From assembly GCA_964423675.1 (NCBI GenBank), contig CAYRFP010000002.1:1-64000 (forward strand): a stretch of DNA of 64,000 bases. The letters run 5' to 3'. The DNA is from RUG563 sp964423675. Lineage in GTDB: Bacteria; Bacillota; Clostridia; Christensenellales; Aristaeellaceae. The translations under genes and the position numbers were made by a program. Shown here piece after piece: positions 1 to 7,347 of this stretch. The notes under the pieces are model-generated. The model saw nothing but the letters and a program-made list of their open reading frames with translations. It did not search any database and was not told the origin of the DNA. Every line of letters starts with the position of its first letter. Position 1 is the stretch's first letter.

Positions 1-557
1 GGCTGGAAGAGGGCGCTGTGGTGAAGGGCATTGTGCGCCGGTTTGCGGACTTTGGTGCGTTTGTTGATCTGGGCGGCGTGGACGGCCTGATCCACATCAC
101 CGATATGGCCTGGAGCCGCGTGAACCATGCCAGCGATATCCTGAGCGTCAACCAGGAGGTTGAAGTGAAGGTTCTGTCTCTGGATAAGGAACGTGAGCGC
201 ATCCAGCTGGGCTACAAGCAGCTGCAGCCCAAGCCCTGGGACAACATTGAAGAAAAGTATCCCGTGGGCGTGATCCTGGAGCGGGCCGTGGTTCGTATCC
301 GTCCTTTCGGCGCGTTCATTGAACTGGAGCCCGGCGTGGATGGCTTGGTGCATATCTCCCAGTGTGCGCTGACCCGCGTGGCGAAGGTGGAAGATGTGCT
401 GGAAGTGGGCCAGATGGTTCGCGTGAAGGTGCTGGCTGTGGATCCCGAAGCCAAGCGCATCAGCCTGAGCATCCGCGAAGCGCTGGCGGACGAAGCCTTT
501 GTCGAGGGCGACAATATGGAAATCCCCGGCGAAGAAATTGCTTCGGACGAAGAATAA
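1..557 (+). CDS. rpsA: 30S ribosomal protein S1-like protein, C-terminal part (5' truncated)
   Basis: The reading frame is open from the window edge (first whole codon at 3), so the N-terminus is missing. Two consecutive S1 (OB-fold) RNA-binding repeats are visible. The first covers roughly the first 75 residues (motifs FGAFVDL, DGLIHITDMAW), the second about residues 85-160 (FGAFIEL, DGLVHIS), and an acidic tail follows. S1 repeats of this type bind mRNA on the 30S subunit. In many Clostridia the S1 repeats are fused behind the isoprenoid enzyme IspH, which cannot be judged here because the upstream part is outside the window. A strong hairpin terminator follows 12 nt after the stop codon, so this is the last gene of its transcript. 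Confidence 0.85.
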   Translation, partial: LEEGAVVKGIVRRFADFGAFVDLGGVDGLIHITDMAWSRVNHASDILSVNQEVEVKVLSLDKERERIQLGYKQLQPKPWDNIEEKYPVGVILERAVVRIRPFGAFIELEPGVDGLVHISQCALTRVAKVEDVLEVGQMVRVKVLAVDPEAKRISLSIREALADEAFVEGDNMEIPGEEIASDEE

Positions 558-568
558 TCTGTCCATCG

Positions 569-603
569 GCCTGCCGCATGCCTGCCATGCGGCAGGCTTT
601 TTT
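569..603 (+). terminator. Rho-independent terminator after the S1-like gene
   Basis: A perfect 12-bp inverted repeat (569-580 with 586-597, sequence GCCTGCCGCATG and its complement) with a 5-nt loop is followed by six T residues. Confidence 0.9.
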
Positions 604-681
604 GGAATTAAAGAGGAAAATGGGAAGAAACAGTGGGCAAAAAACGTTTGGATAAGAAAAGGAAAGAAGGAAACAGGAACG

Positions 682-1893
682 ATGAAAAAGCGTTGGATCA
701 TTCCGCTTCTTTTGGCGCTGCTGCTCCTGTGCGTTCCGGCAATGGCTCAGGAAGCGCAGGATATTACGGATCAGTGTACCATCGGCGCGGCTCCGGGCAA
801 ATTTAAGCTGAAACGGCTGACCGACCGGGATTGGGGCACCACTTATGTGAGCAACAAGCAAAAGAACCCTTACGTGGCGCTGACGGCTTCCAAGGATCAG
901 CCGATCTACGGGCTTTATGTTTGTTTTGGTGACAAAGTGACGCCCTGGAAGGTGGAAGCCAAGCATCAGGGGCAATGGGAAATCGTGTATCAGTCCTCGG
1001 CAGAATACGCGCATCAATATGTACCGCTGGACGGGGAAACCGAGGTGCGGGTGTTGCCGGACTCCACGAAGCAAACCGTGCTGACCATCGGCGAAATTTT
1101 TGCTTTCGGAGAAGGCGAGGTTCCCTCCTATGTACAGCAATGGGAACCCACCTGCGAAAAGGCAGATCTGCTGGTGATCTCCGCGCATCCGGATGACGAG
1201 ATCCTCTTCTTCGGCGGAGCGATTCCGTATTATGCGGCGGAGCAGCAGATGAACGTGGTGGTGGCTTATATGACCTGCGGCACGATGGAGCGGCGCAGCG
1301 AACTGCTCAACGGCCTGTGGGAAATGGGGCTTCGCAATTATCCGGTGATTGGAGACTTCTGGGATAAGTACTCCAAAAAGCTGGATACGGCCTATGAAAA
1401 TTGGGGAAAGACCAAGACGCTGAAATACGTAACGGAGCTGTATCGGAAGTACAAGCCCGAGGTGGTGCTGACCCACGATGTGAACGGCGAATATGGTCAC
1501 GGGGCGCATCGAGTTTGCGCGGACGCGGCGCAGAAGTGTATTGCCTATGCCAGCGATGCGCAGAAGTATTCAGATACAGCGGCGCAGTATGGCACCTGGC
1601 AGGTGAAGAAGCTGTATCTGCATCTGTATGATCAGAATGTGATCGAGATGGATTGGGATCAGCCCCTGGAAGCCTTTGGCGGGCAGACAGGGTACGAAGT
1701 GGCCGTGGCTGGCTATGGCTGGCATGAATCCCAGCATGAAGCGGGGCAGAAGAATAAGGATACCGGAAAATTCGAGGTGTTCGTTGTGGAACCCCGGGAA
1801 AGCGATTATTCCTGTTATCGGTTTGGGCTGGCCTATACGGCTGTGGGGCTGGACACGATGGGGAACGATTTCTTTGAAAATATTTCGGAATAA
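682..1893 (+). CDS. Exported PIG-L family deacetylase with N-terminal discoidin-like region
   Basis: Predicted 403-residue secreted hydrolase. The start at 682 is preferred over the longer frame (499) because MKKRW plus a hydrophobic stretch ending near PAMAQ forms a Sec signal peptide directly after a purine-rich ribosome-binding site. Residues about 30-150 look like a beta-rich, F5/8C (discoidin)-like carbohydrate-binding region. From about 160 the PIG-L/LmbE fold begins, with the zinc motif HPDDE at 169-173 and the second metal motif HGAH at 273-276. PIG-L enzymes remove N-acetyl groups from GlcNAc-type sugars. An exported member with a binding module probably acts on cell-wall or host glycans, which is an inference. 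The gene lies 30 nt before a MazG-like gene. Confidence 0.8.
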   Translation: MKKRWIIPLLLALLLLCVPAMAQEAQDITDQCTIGAAPGKFKLKRLTDRDWGTTYVSNKQKNPYVALTASKDQPIYGLYVCFGDKVTPWKVEAKHQGQWEIVYQSSAEYAHQYVPLDGETEVRVLPDSTKQTVLTIGEIFAFGEGEVPSYVQQWEPTCEKADLLVISAHPDDEILFFGGAIPYYAAEQQMNVVVAYMTCGTMERRSELLNGLWEMGLRNYPVIGDFWDKYSKKLDTAYENWGKTKTLKYVTELYRKYKPEVVLTHDVNGEYGHGAHRVCADAAQKCIAYASDAQKYSDTAAQYGTWQVKKLYLHLYDQNVIEMDWDQPLEAFGGQTGYEVAVAGYGWHESQHEAGQKNKDTGKFEVFVVEPRESDYSCYRFGLAYTAVGLDTMGNDFFENISE

Positions 1894-1923
1894 AACGTAC
1901 AAAGGGAAACGGGAGGAACAGCC

Positions 1924-2283
1924 ATGAGCCTGACCATTCAGGAGCTGATGGATATCCAGCAGCGCTTGCAGGAAAAATATAAAGGCATTTGGGAAGGAGA
2001 TAGCCCGGAGACCGCTAAGGAGCATCTGCTTTACGCAGTGGAGGAAATTGGCGAGGTATCGGCGATTCTGAAAAAGCGTACGCCCCAAGCAGTGGTGACA
2101 GATGAAAACGTTCGGGCGCATTTCTGCGAAGAAATGGCGGATGTGTTTATGTATCTGATGGATGTGATGATCTGCTGCAGCGTGCAGGCGGAGGAATTTG
2201 AGCAGGCGTATCGCGCAAAGGCCGAAAGAAACCTGAAGCGGGATTTTCAGGACGAGCATAAGCACTACCTGGAAAAGAAATAA
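1924..2283 (+). CDS. MazG-like nucleotide pyrophosphohydrolase
   Basis: A 119-residue all-alpha NTP-pyrophosphohydrolase of the MazG-like type. The metal-binding signature is present as EEIGE in the first helix pair (about residues 40-44) and EEMADV (about 75-80), the expected ExxE...ExxD arrangement. Such enzymes hydrolyse (d)NTPs or modified nucleotides to the monophosphate and are thought to clean the nucleotide pool. The length fits a single-domain member. A GGGAGGAAC ribosome-binding site precedes the start. It follows the PIG-L gene closely and ends at a strong terminator. The specific substrate cannot be told from sequence. Confidence 0.8.
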   Translation: MSLTIQELMDIQQRLQEKYKGIWEGDSPETAKEHLLYAVEEIGEVSAILKKRTPQAVVTDENVRAHFCEEMADVFMYLMDVMICCSVQAEEFEQAYRAKAERNLKRDFQDEHKHYLEKK

Positions 2284-2332
2284 ACAGAGCCGGAAAACAG
2301 CAAAAAGAAGCCCGATCTGCTTTCGGGAAGAC

Positions 2333-2373
2333 ACGGGAGGGTGCTTTATCATGAAAGTATCCTCCTGTTTTTT
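2333..2373 (+). terminator. Terminator after the MazG-like gene
   Basis: A long hairpin (outer arm ACGGGAGGG at 2333-2341 pairing with TCCTCCTGT at 2360-2368 through two G-U pairs, extended inward by TGCTTT/AAAGTA) is followed by six T residues. Confidence 0.85.
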
Positions 2374-2392
2374 ATATTATTTTCATTTTGAT

Positions 2393-2417
2393 TGAAAAAA
2401 GGGAACGGGGAAACGTC
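2393..2417 (+). promoter_or_regulatory. Candidate ECF-sigma autoregulated promoter
   Basis: TGAAAA at 2393-2398 and CGTC at 2414-2417 are 15 nt apart, directly in front of the ECF sigma gene and just behind the previous terminator. ECF factors typically use an AAC-like -35 and a CGTC/CGTA -10, and usually transcribe their own gene. The last -35 base (A, not C) and the slightly short spacer lower the confidence. Confidence 0.45.
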
Positions 2418-2445
2418 TATATAAGTGAAAGGAGGCGAGAAACGA

Positions 2446-2964
2446 ATGGAGGCTGTCAAGGACCCAGACGCCACATTCCAGGAAGATTTCTGCCGCCTGG
2501 TGGAAACCCATCAGACTGCGCTGCTTCGCACGTGTTTCCTGGTTTTAAAGGATCAGGGCATGGCGGAGGACGCGGTGCAGGAAACCTTTCTGAAAGCCTA
2601 TCGGGCTGCAGATACGTTCCGCAGCCAATGCAGCGAGAAAACCTGGCTGATGCGCATTGCCATGAATACCTGCCGGGATATGCGGCGACGGGCATGGTTT
2701 CGCTATAACGATCGCCGGATCACGCCGGACGATCTTCCGGAAGCGTCCATTCCTTTTACCACACGGGACGATTCCCTGACGCAGGCCATTATGGCGATGC
2801 CGCAACGAGAAAAGGAAACGCTGCTGCTGTATTATTATCATGATATGACGGTTGTGGAGATCGGCAAAAGCCTGCATCTCTCTCCATCTGCTGTGTCCAA
2901 CCGCCTCAAGCGCGGCCGGGAGCGGCTGAAAGGATTGCTGGAAGGAGACGGGAAAAATGAGTAA
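2446..2964 (+). CDS. ECF-family RNA polymerase sigma factor
   Basis: A 172-residue extracytoplasmic-function sigma factor. The start at 2446 is chosen because GGAGGCGAGAAACGA precedes it; an ATG at 2425 has no ribosome-binding site. Region 2 includes AEDAVQETFLKAYRA (about residues 42-56). Region 4 is the helix-turn-helix VVEIGKSLHLSPSAVSNRLK (about 135-155). It redirects RNA polymerase to a small envelope- or stress-responsive regulon. Its 3' end overlaps the next gene by 8 nt, the usual arrangement with a cognate anti-sigma factor, and an ECF-like promoter lies just upstream. The ECF group and inducing signal are unknown. Confidence 0.88.
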   Translation: MEAVKDPDATFQEDFCRLVETHQTALLRTCFLVLKDQGMAEDAVQETFLKAYRAADTFRSQCSEKTWLMRIAMNTCRDMRRRAWFRYNDRRITPDDLPEASIPFTTRDDSLTQAIMAMPQREKETLLLYYYHDMTVVEIGKSLHLSPSAVSNRLKRGRERLKGLLEGDGKNE

Positions 2965-4738
2965 ACAGGATGATCGCCAGGCGATTCATCAGGCACTGGA
3001 CGCTCGGTTATCCGGCATGACGGGGGATGAATGGCTGGCGCAGCGGATTATCCACAGAGAGGAGAATCTGAAAATGAAAAAGAAGGCATCGATTGGTCTG
3101 GTGTTGGCAGTGGTGCTGGCGCTGGTCAGCGTGGGCGCTTTGGCGGCAGCTCTGTATCCAAGAACGGCGGATCGTTTCGCTGATTCCTATGGACAGGAGT
3201 TCGGCGATCGGCTGAATAATGGCGATATTGCGGAAATGAACAGCGCCTATGGAACGGAACAGGTGAAAGCTACAATCACGGATGTGATCTGGTCCAATGG
3301 CGTGCTGTATGGCACGGTGGTGATGGAGCCGGCGCAGGGGGGAAACGTGGTGCTGATGCCCTCGGAACTGGAGCATCCCGCTGAAAACCTGGCAGACTCT
3401 CTGATGGCCGATGGGAAAACTACCTACGCCCAGGCAGCAAAGGAAAAGAACGGGAAGATTCTGGTGGTGCATTGCCTGCCTAACGGCTATGTGCTCAATG
3501 GCCAGACCATGAGCGGAGATATTGGATACTTCGAGGATCCCATGGAGGATGGCAGTGTGGTTGCCTCCTTTGAATTGTACGGCTGGAATGGCGGCATTCA
3601 GCGGGCAGAAAGCTATGAACTGTCCATGCATCTGAGCACCTGGGAACTGCTGGAAAACGGAGAAGCGGATGAATCCTCTGCCCAGCGGACGGACTGGACG
3701 GTGGCGGTGAAGCCGGAAATGAAGGAAACGCAGCCTGAAACCATCACGCAGCTTAATGCCGATGACATTCCTGTGGAAACGCCCGAGGATTTCAATGGCA
3801 TGCTACCTGCCTACGCGGTTTCTGCGCGACAGGATTGGCAGAGCCAGGTGGATCCCAGCTGGTTTAACGCAAGCAAGGTGACAGAGAAAACGGACACCGA
3901 ATATAGAAAAAGCTATCGGTTTGAAGATGAAGATCAGCTGGACGTGAATGGCGAAGGTTATCTGTATTATTACGCATACGCCGGCATGGAAACCGTCATG
4001 TATGAGATGGAAGATGGCAAAAAGGTAGAAAGCGATCCCATGCCCCGGAACGAAGGCCCCCAGCAGGCGTTTGATTTGGTTAGCTGGCTGTATTATGATG
4101 AAGAGGCAGAAAAGCCTGATGAAGCCCTGAGCAAAATTACCTTGGAAAAGGCGCAGGCGGATGCGGAAGTCCTTCTGGAAAAGCTGGGCATGGAAAACAA
4201 CGTGTGCGTCTGGCGCTATGCTGCAGATCAGGCGACTATTGAGCAGCTGAATGACGCCCAGAACCAGAAAATCGCCAACGGGGAATTCCTGAGCAACAAT
4301 GAATGGCACGATGGCTTTACGGCAGCAGATGAGGGCTATTATCTGGTTTACAGCGTTCGCATGAATGGCGCGACGGCGGAGCGGGCCTTTGCCGAAGCAG
4401 TGCTCTATGTGACTCAGGATGGCGTGCGCTGCGCTTACATTGAATTGCCGATGATTCTGGGAGAAAGTCAGGGGGAAAAGACGCTGATCAGCGCGGAGGA
4501 AGCCCTGAGTCAGGCGGTTCATTCGGCGAATAAGAGTTGGCTCAGCGAGATGGGCCCGGCTCTGGAAAAGGCAAAGAAGATTGAAATGGTTTACGCCGTG
4601 AAGGGAAAGCAACTGCTGATTCCTGCATGGCAGATCACGGCTATGGATCCGGAATGCAGGCCCGAGGAGCCGGTGTTCTTCCAGGTGACGGTCTCGGCGC
4701 TGGATGACGCTGCCGTGCTGAATGCGCCGTGGATGTAA
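2957..4738 (+). CDS. Single-pass membrane protein, probable anti-sigma partner of the ECF factor
   Basis: 593 residues. A short hydrophilic cytoplasmic N-terminus (about 1-42, RLSGMTGDEWLAQRI) is followed by one membrane segment (about 44-66) and a large extracytoplasmic region of more than 500 residues. The start codon lies inside the end of the sigma gene (8-nt overlap), so the two are translationally coupled. I see no zinc-binding HxxxCxxC motif of the classical anti-sigma domain. The topology resembles the clostridial DUF4179-type anti-sigma proteins, in which the outer domain senses the envelope. The C-terminal half has duplicated-looking PepSY-like or sensory character but no motif I can name. 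The function is inferred mostly from context. Confidence 0.6.
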   Translation: MSKQDDRQAIHQALDARLSGMTGDEWLAQRIIHREENLKMKKKASIGLVLAVVLALVSVGALAAALYPRTADRFADSYGQEFGDRLNNGDIAEMNSAYGTEQVKATITDVIWSNGVLYGTVVMEPAQGGNVVLMPSELEHPAENLADSLMADGKTTYAQAAKEKNGKILVVHCLPNGYVLNGQTMSGDIGYFEDPMEDGSVVASFELYGWNGGIQRAESYELSMHLSTWELLENGEADESSAQRTDWTVAVKPEMKETQPETITQLNADDIPVETPEDFNGMLPAYAVSARQDWQSQVDPSWFNASKVTEKTDTEYRKSYRFEDEDQLDVNGEGYLYYYAYAGMETVMYEMEDGKKVESDPMPRNEGPQQAFDLVSWLYYDEEAEKPDEALSKITLEKAQADAEVLLEKLGMENNVCVWRYAADQATIEQLNDAQNQKIANGEFLSNNEWHDGFTAADEGYYLVYSVRMNGATAERAFAEAVLYVTQDGVRCAYIELPMILGESQGEKTLISAEEALSQAVHSANKSWLSEMGPALEKAKKIEMVYAVKGKQLLIPAWQITAMDPECRPEEPVFFQVTVSALDDAAVLNAPWM

Positions 4739-4781
4739 AGCATGCGTAGCCAGAGGTAATTTCCAAGGTAACATAAACAAG

Positions 4782-4812
4782 GCCCTGCTTCGAGTGCTCG
4801 AAGCAGGGCTTT
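4782..4812. terminator. Bidirectional terminator between convergent genes
   Basis: A perfect inverted repeat (GCCCTGCTTCGAG at 4782-4794 and its complement at 4797-4809), followed by TTT on plus and by a T-rich stretch on minus, lies between the anti-sigma-like gene and hemZ. Confidence 0.8.
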
Positions 4813-4835
4813 AGCATGGGAGCGGCGGGGCAGGA

Positions 4836-6287
4836 TTAATCCCAGCTTTCTGCCCACAATTCCTTTTTCCGTTCCACCATTTCCGATACGCGATCGATAT
4901 AGTTTTCAATATCGCTGACATTGGGTGCGCGCTGAATGCGGCCTTTTTCGGGCTGTACGCGCTTGCTGATGGCGCCTGCGCCTACGGCCAGCACATGAGC
5001 GGTTTCTTCCATCATGCCGATGTTGTAGAGACATTCATGGCCGGGCAGCGCGTAGCCCACGTTTTCCAGATTGCCAGCCATATACTTTTGCCGATACAGA
5101 TAATAAGGCTGCATGCCCCGCGCTTTGGCGCTTTCCCGCCCAGCAGCAACCATTTCGCCGGTCATTTCGCCATCCGGCAGCGCTGCTTCCCATAGATGCA
5201 GCAGGCTGGATCGTTTGATGGACAGCGTATGAACCGTCAGGCTTTCCGGGGCAAGAGTGTGGCTCCAATCCAGGGTTTGCAGGAACATGGCCAAATCCTC
5301 GCCAGGCAGACCGGCAATCAGATCCATATTGATGTGATGGAAACCGACTTTCCGGGCCAGGGCATAGGCCGCTTCGGTTTGGGCGGAAGTGTGGTTCCGG
5401 CCGATGCGGCGCAGGGTTTCGTCATGCATGGTCTGGGGATTAATGGAAATGCGGGTGGCTCCTGCATCGTGGATTACGCGAAGCTTTTCCGCATCAATGG
5501 TGTCTGGCCGGCCAGCTTCCACTGTCACCTCCTGCACCCGATCAATAAAAGGACGGGCTGCCCGCAACACCCGCTCCAGCAGCGGGACAGGAAGAGAGGT
5601 GGGGGTGCCGCCGCCCATATAGAAGGTTCGAGGCCGCAGCCCTTTTTCGTCAATTAGTTCCAGCGTGGCTGTGATTTCCTTTTCCAGCGCGTCCACATAC
5701 GGGGAAAGCTGCGTTCCCTTGCCCACCTCGCCGCTGAGGAACGAGCAATAGGCGCAGCGGGATACGCAAAAGGGAATACCCACATAGAGATCGATATCCC
5801 GGTTGCCAGGCTGGGGCAGGGCGGTCTGAACAGCAACAATTTGCTTTAGCAGCGAGAGTTTTTCCGGCTGGATATCAAACTGTTGCTGCATCTGCTGTCC
5901 AGCCTGCTCCAGCGTCAGCCCTTCCGCCAGGCCGGCATAGAGCAGCCGAGTGGGACGAATGCCGGTCAGCGATCCCCAGGGCGGGGTACGGCCGGTGATC
6001 TGCTGGCAAACACTATAGACCAGTTGCTTGATCTGGCGCTTATGAAAGCGCTTTTCCAGCAGGGGATCGGCATGGCAGGGGGCTTCGTTTTCCGCTTCGA
6101 TGGCATATGCCCCGGAAAGGACGATGCGGCAGTGCCTCTGGTTTTCAGAAACGGCTTCGGTATGCGTCAGCGTCAGATCGCCGCCTAGGGCGTTCAAGCG
6201 CAGATCAATGTTTCCAAAGAAAATCCGGATCACATCCGCCATGTCGTTGGAAAATTGCGGGGTTGGGGTGAAAATACTGACGATCAT
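4836..6287 (-). CDS. hemZ: HemZ-type coproporphyrinogen III dehydrogenase-like radical SAM protein
   Basis: A 483-residue radical SAM enzyme. The iron-sulfur/SAM cluster motif is C174-VSR-C178-AY-C181. It is preceded by an N-terminal extension of about 165 residues carrying PPWGSLTGIRPTRL (about 102-115), which is diagnostic of the HemZ branch rather than HemN/HemW. GGGTPTSLP follows as the SAM-contact region. HemZ was named for anaerobic conversion of coproporphyrinogen III to protoporphyrinogen in Bacillus subtilis; in clostridia lacking haem synthesis its true substrate is unclear. It is the last gene of a four-gene minus-strand operon and overlaps the MBL hydrolase stop by 4 nt (ATGA). 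Confidence 0.85.
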   Translation of the reverse strand: MIVSIFTPTPQFSNDMADVIRIFFGNIDLRLNALGGDLTLTHTEAVSENQRHCRIVLSGAYAIEAENEAPCHADPLLEKRFHKRQIKQLVYSVCQQITGRTPPWGSLTGIRPTRLLYAGLAEGLTLEQAGQQMQQQFDIQPEKLSLLKQIVAVQTALPQPGNRDIDLYVGIPFCVSRCAYCSFLSGEVGKGTQLSPYVDALEKEITATLELIDEKGLRPRTFYMGGGTPTSLPVPLLERVLRAARPFIDRVQEVTVEAGRPDTIDAEKLRVIHDAGATRISINPQTMHDETLRRIGRNHTSAQTEAAYALARKVGFHHINMDLIAGLPGEDLAMFLQTLDWSHTLAPESLTVHTLSIKRSSLLHLWEAALPDGEMTGEMVAAGRESAKARGMQPYYLYRQKYMAGNLENVGYALPGHECLYNIGMMEETAHVLAVGAGAISKRVQPEKGRIQRAPNVSDIENYIDRVSEMVERKKELWAESWD

Positions 6288-6877
6288 GTTTCTGTTCCTC
6301 GTTCGCGGTTTAAGGTGGTTGGAACGCTGTGACCAGGGAACACCCGCAGGTTTTCCTGCAGCCGCAGCAGCCGCCGCAGAGATTGACGGAGCGCTGAAAA
6401 ATCACCTCCGGGCAGATCAGTGCGCCCGTAACCATGGGCAAACAGAGTGTCGCCGGTAAAGAGCGCATCGCCAATCCGATAGCAAACGCTGCCCGGGGTA
6501 TGGCCAGGGGTATGCAGCACGGAAACATCCAGCCCGGCCAATTGCAGGGATGTGCCCTCCGCCACAAAGGCGGTGGGTGTGGGCCGGGGCCGGACATCGC
6601 CGTTATCGCCGCCTGCGTTTTGATAAGGGTCGTTGAGCATGGTTGCGTCCGCCTCATGGATGTAAATGGGTGCATCGGCGAAGGCGTTGAGCGCACCGGT
6701 ATGGTCAAAATGGCCGTGCGTTAGCAATACAGCGGAAGGAACGCGGCCGTCCAGCGCCGTCTGAATCCGCTCCGGCTCTTCGCCGGGATCAATAATCAGC
6801 GCATCCTGACGGCTGGGATCAAAAACCAGATAGCAATTCGTGCCAATTGGCCCAACCTGCAAAGCTTTAATTTCCAT
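6284..6877 (-). CDS. MBL-fold metallo-hydrolase (glyoxalase II-like)
   Basis: A 197-residue single-domain metallo-beta-lactamase-fold hydrolase. The dinuclear metal motif THGHFDH has H54, H56, D58 and H59. The third histidine is in HTPGHTPGS, the bridging Asp in FTGDTLF, and the last His in FPGHS. The short length and the NCYLV start match the YqgX/GloB-like small hydrolases that occur next to dtd and hemZ in many Firmicutes. These cleave thioesters of the S-lactoyl-glutathione type in vitro; the physiological substrate is uncertain. The gene sits 15 nt downstream of dtd and overlaps hemZ by 4 nt, so it is co-translated. Confidence 0.85.
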   Translation of the reverse strand: MEIKALQVGPIGTNCYLVFDPSRQDALIIDPGEEPERIQTALDGRVPSAVLLTHGHFDHTGALNAFADAPIYIHEADATMLNDPYQNAGGDNGDVRPRPTPTAFVAEGTSLQLAGLDVSVLHTPGHTPGSVCYRIGDALFTGDTLFAHGYGRTDLPGGDFSALRQSLRRLLRLQENLRVFPGHSVPTTLNRERGTET

Positions 6878-6892
6878 TGCTTTCCTCCGTGA

Positions 6893-7342
6893 TTAAAAAA
6901 GTTTTTTGCTGTCCAGCAGAATGGTTACCGGCCCATCGTTAATCAAATGCACCATCATATGGGTGCGGAACACGCCGTTTTCCACTGCAAGCCCCAGCCG
7001 CCGCAGTTCGGCGCAACAGGCTTCATAGAGCGCGTTGGCCGTTTCCGGTGTTTCGGCCCGGGTAAAGCCTGGCCGGTTTTGCCCCCGAGCGTCGCCCAGC
7101 AGGGTAAACTGGCTAACGGCCAGCACCTTGCCGCCTACATCCATTACGGAACGATTCATTTTCTCGTTTTCATCTTCAAAAATCCGTAGCTTGGCGATTT
7201 TTCCAGCCAGATACAAAGCGTCCTTTTCTGTATCGCCTGTTTCCACGCCAATCAGGGCGCATAGCCCCTTTTCAATGCGACCTGTTACCCGGCCGTCCAC
7301 TGTTACATACGCTTCTGAAACACGCTGAACCACACATCGCAT
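6893..7342 (-). CDS. dtd: D-aminoacyl-tRNA deacylase
   Basis: A 149-residue protein of standard Dtd length. It removes D-amino acids wrongly attached to tRNA and also edits Gly-tRNA(Ala). Both signature motifs are intact: SQFTLLGD (S77, Q78, F79, T80) at the active site and NDGPVT, whose Gly-Pro (137-138) forms the cross-subunit chiral filter. The N-terminus MRCVVQRVSEA is typical. The gene is 5 nt downstream of the FAD oxidoreductase and 15 nt upstream of the MBL hydrolase in one operon. Confidence 0.95.
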   Translation of the reverse strand: MRCVVQRVSEAYVTVDGRVTGRIEKGLCALIGVETGDTEKDALYLAGKIAKLRIFEDENEKMNRSVMDVGGKVLAVSQFTLLGDARGQNRPGFTRAETPETANALYEACCAELRRLGLAVENGVFRTHMMVHLINDGPVTILLDSKKLF

Positions 7343-7347
7343 GTTGT

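Noticed and set aside
460..1509. 349-codon minus-strand open frame opposite the PIG-L gene
   Set aside because: Low-complexity His/Arg/Leu-rich translation typical of an antisense frame in GC-rich DNA; the plus-strand frame has clear family motifs and a ribosome-binding site.
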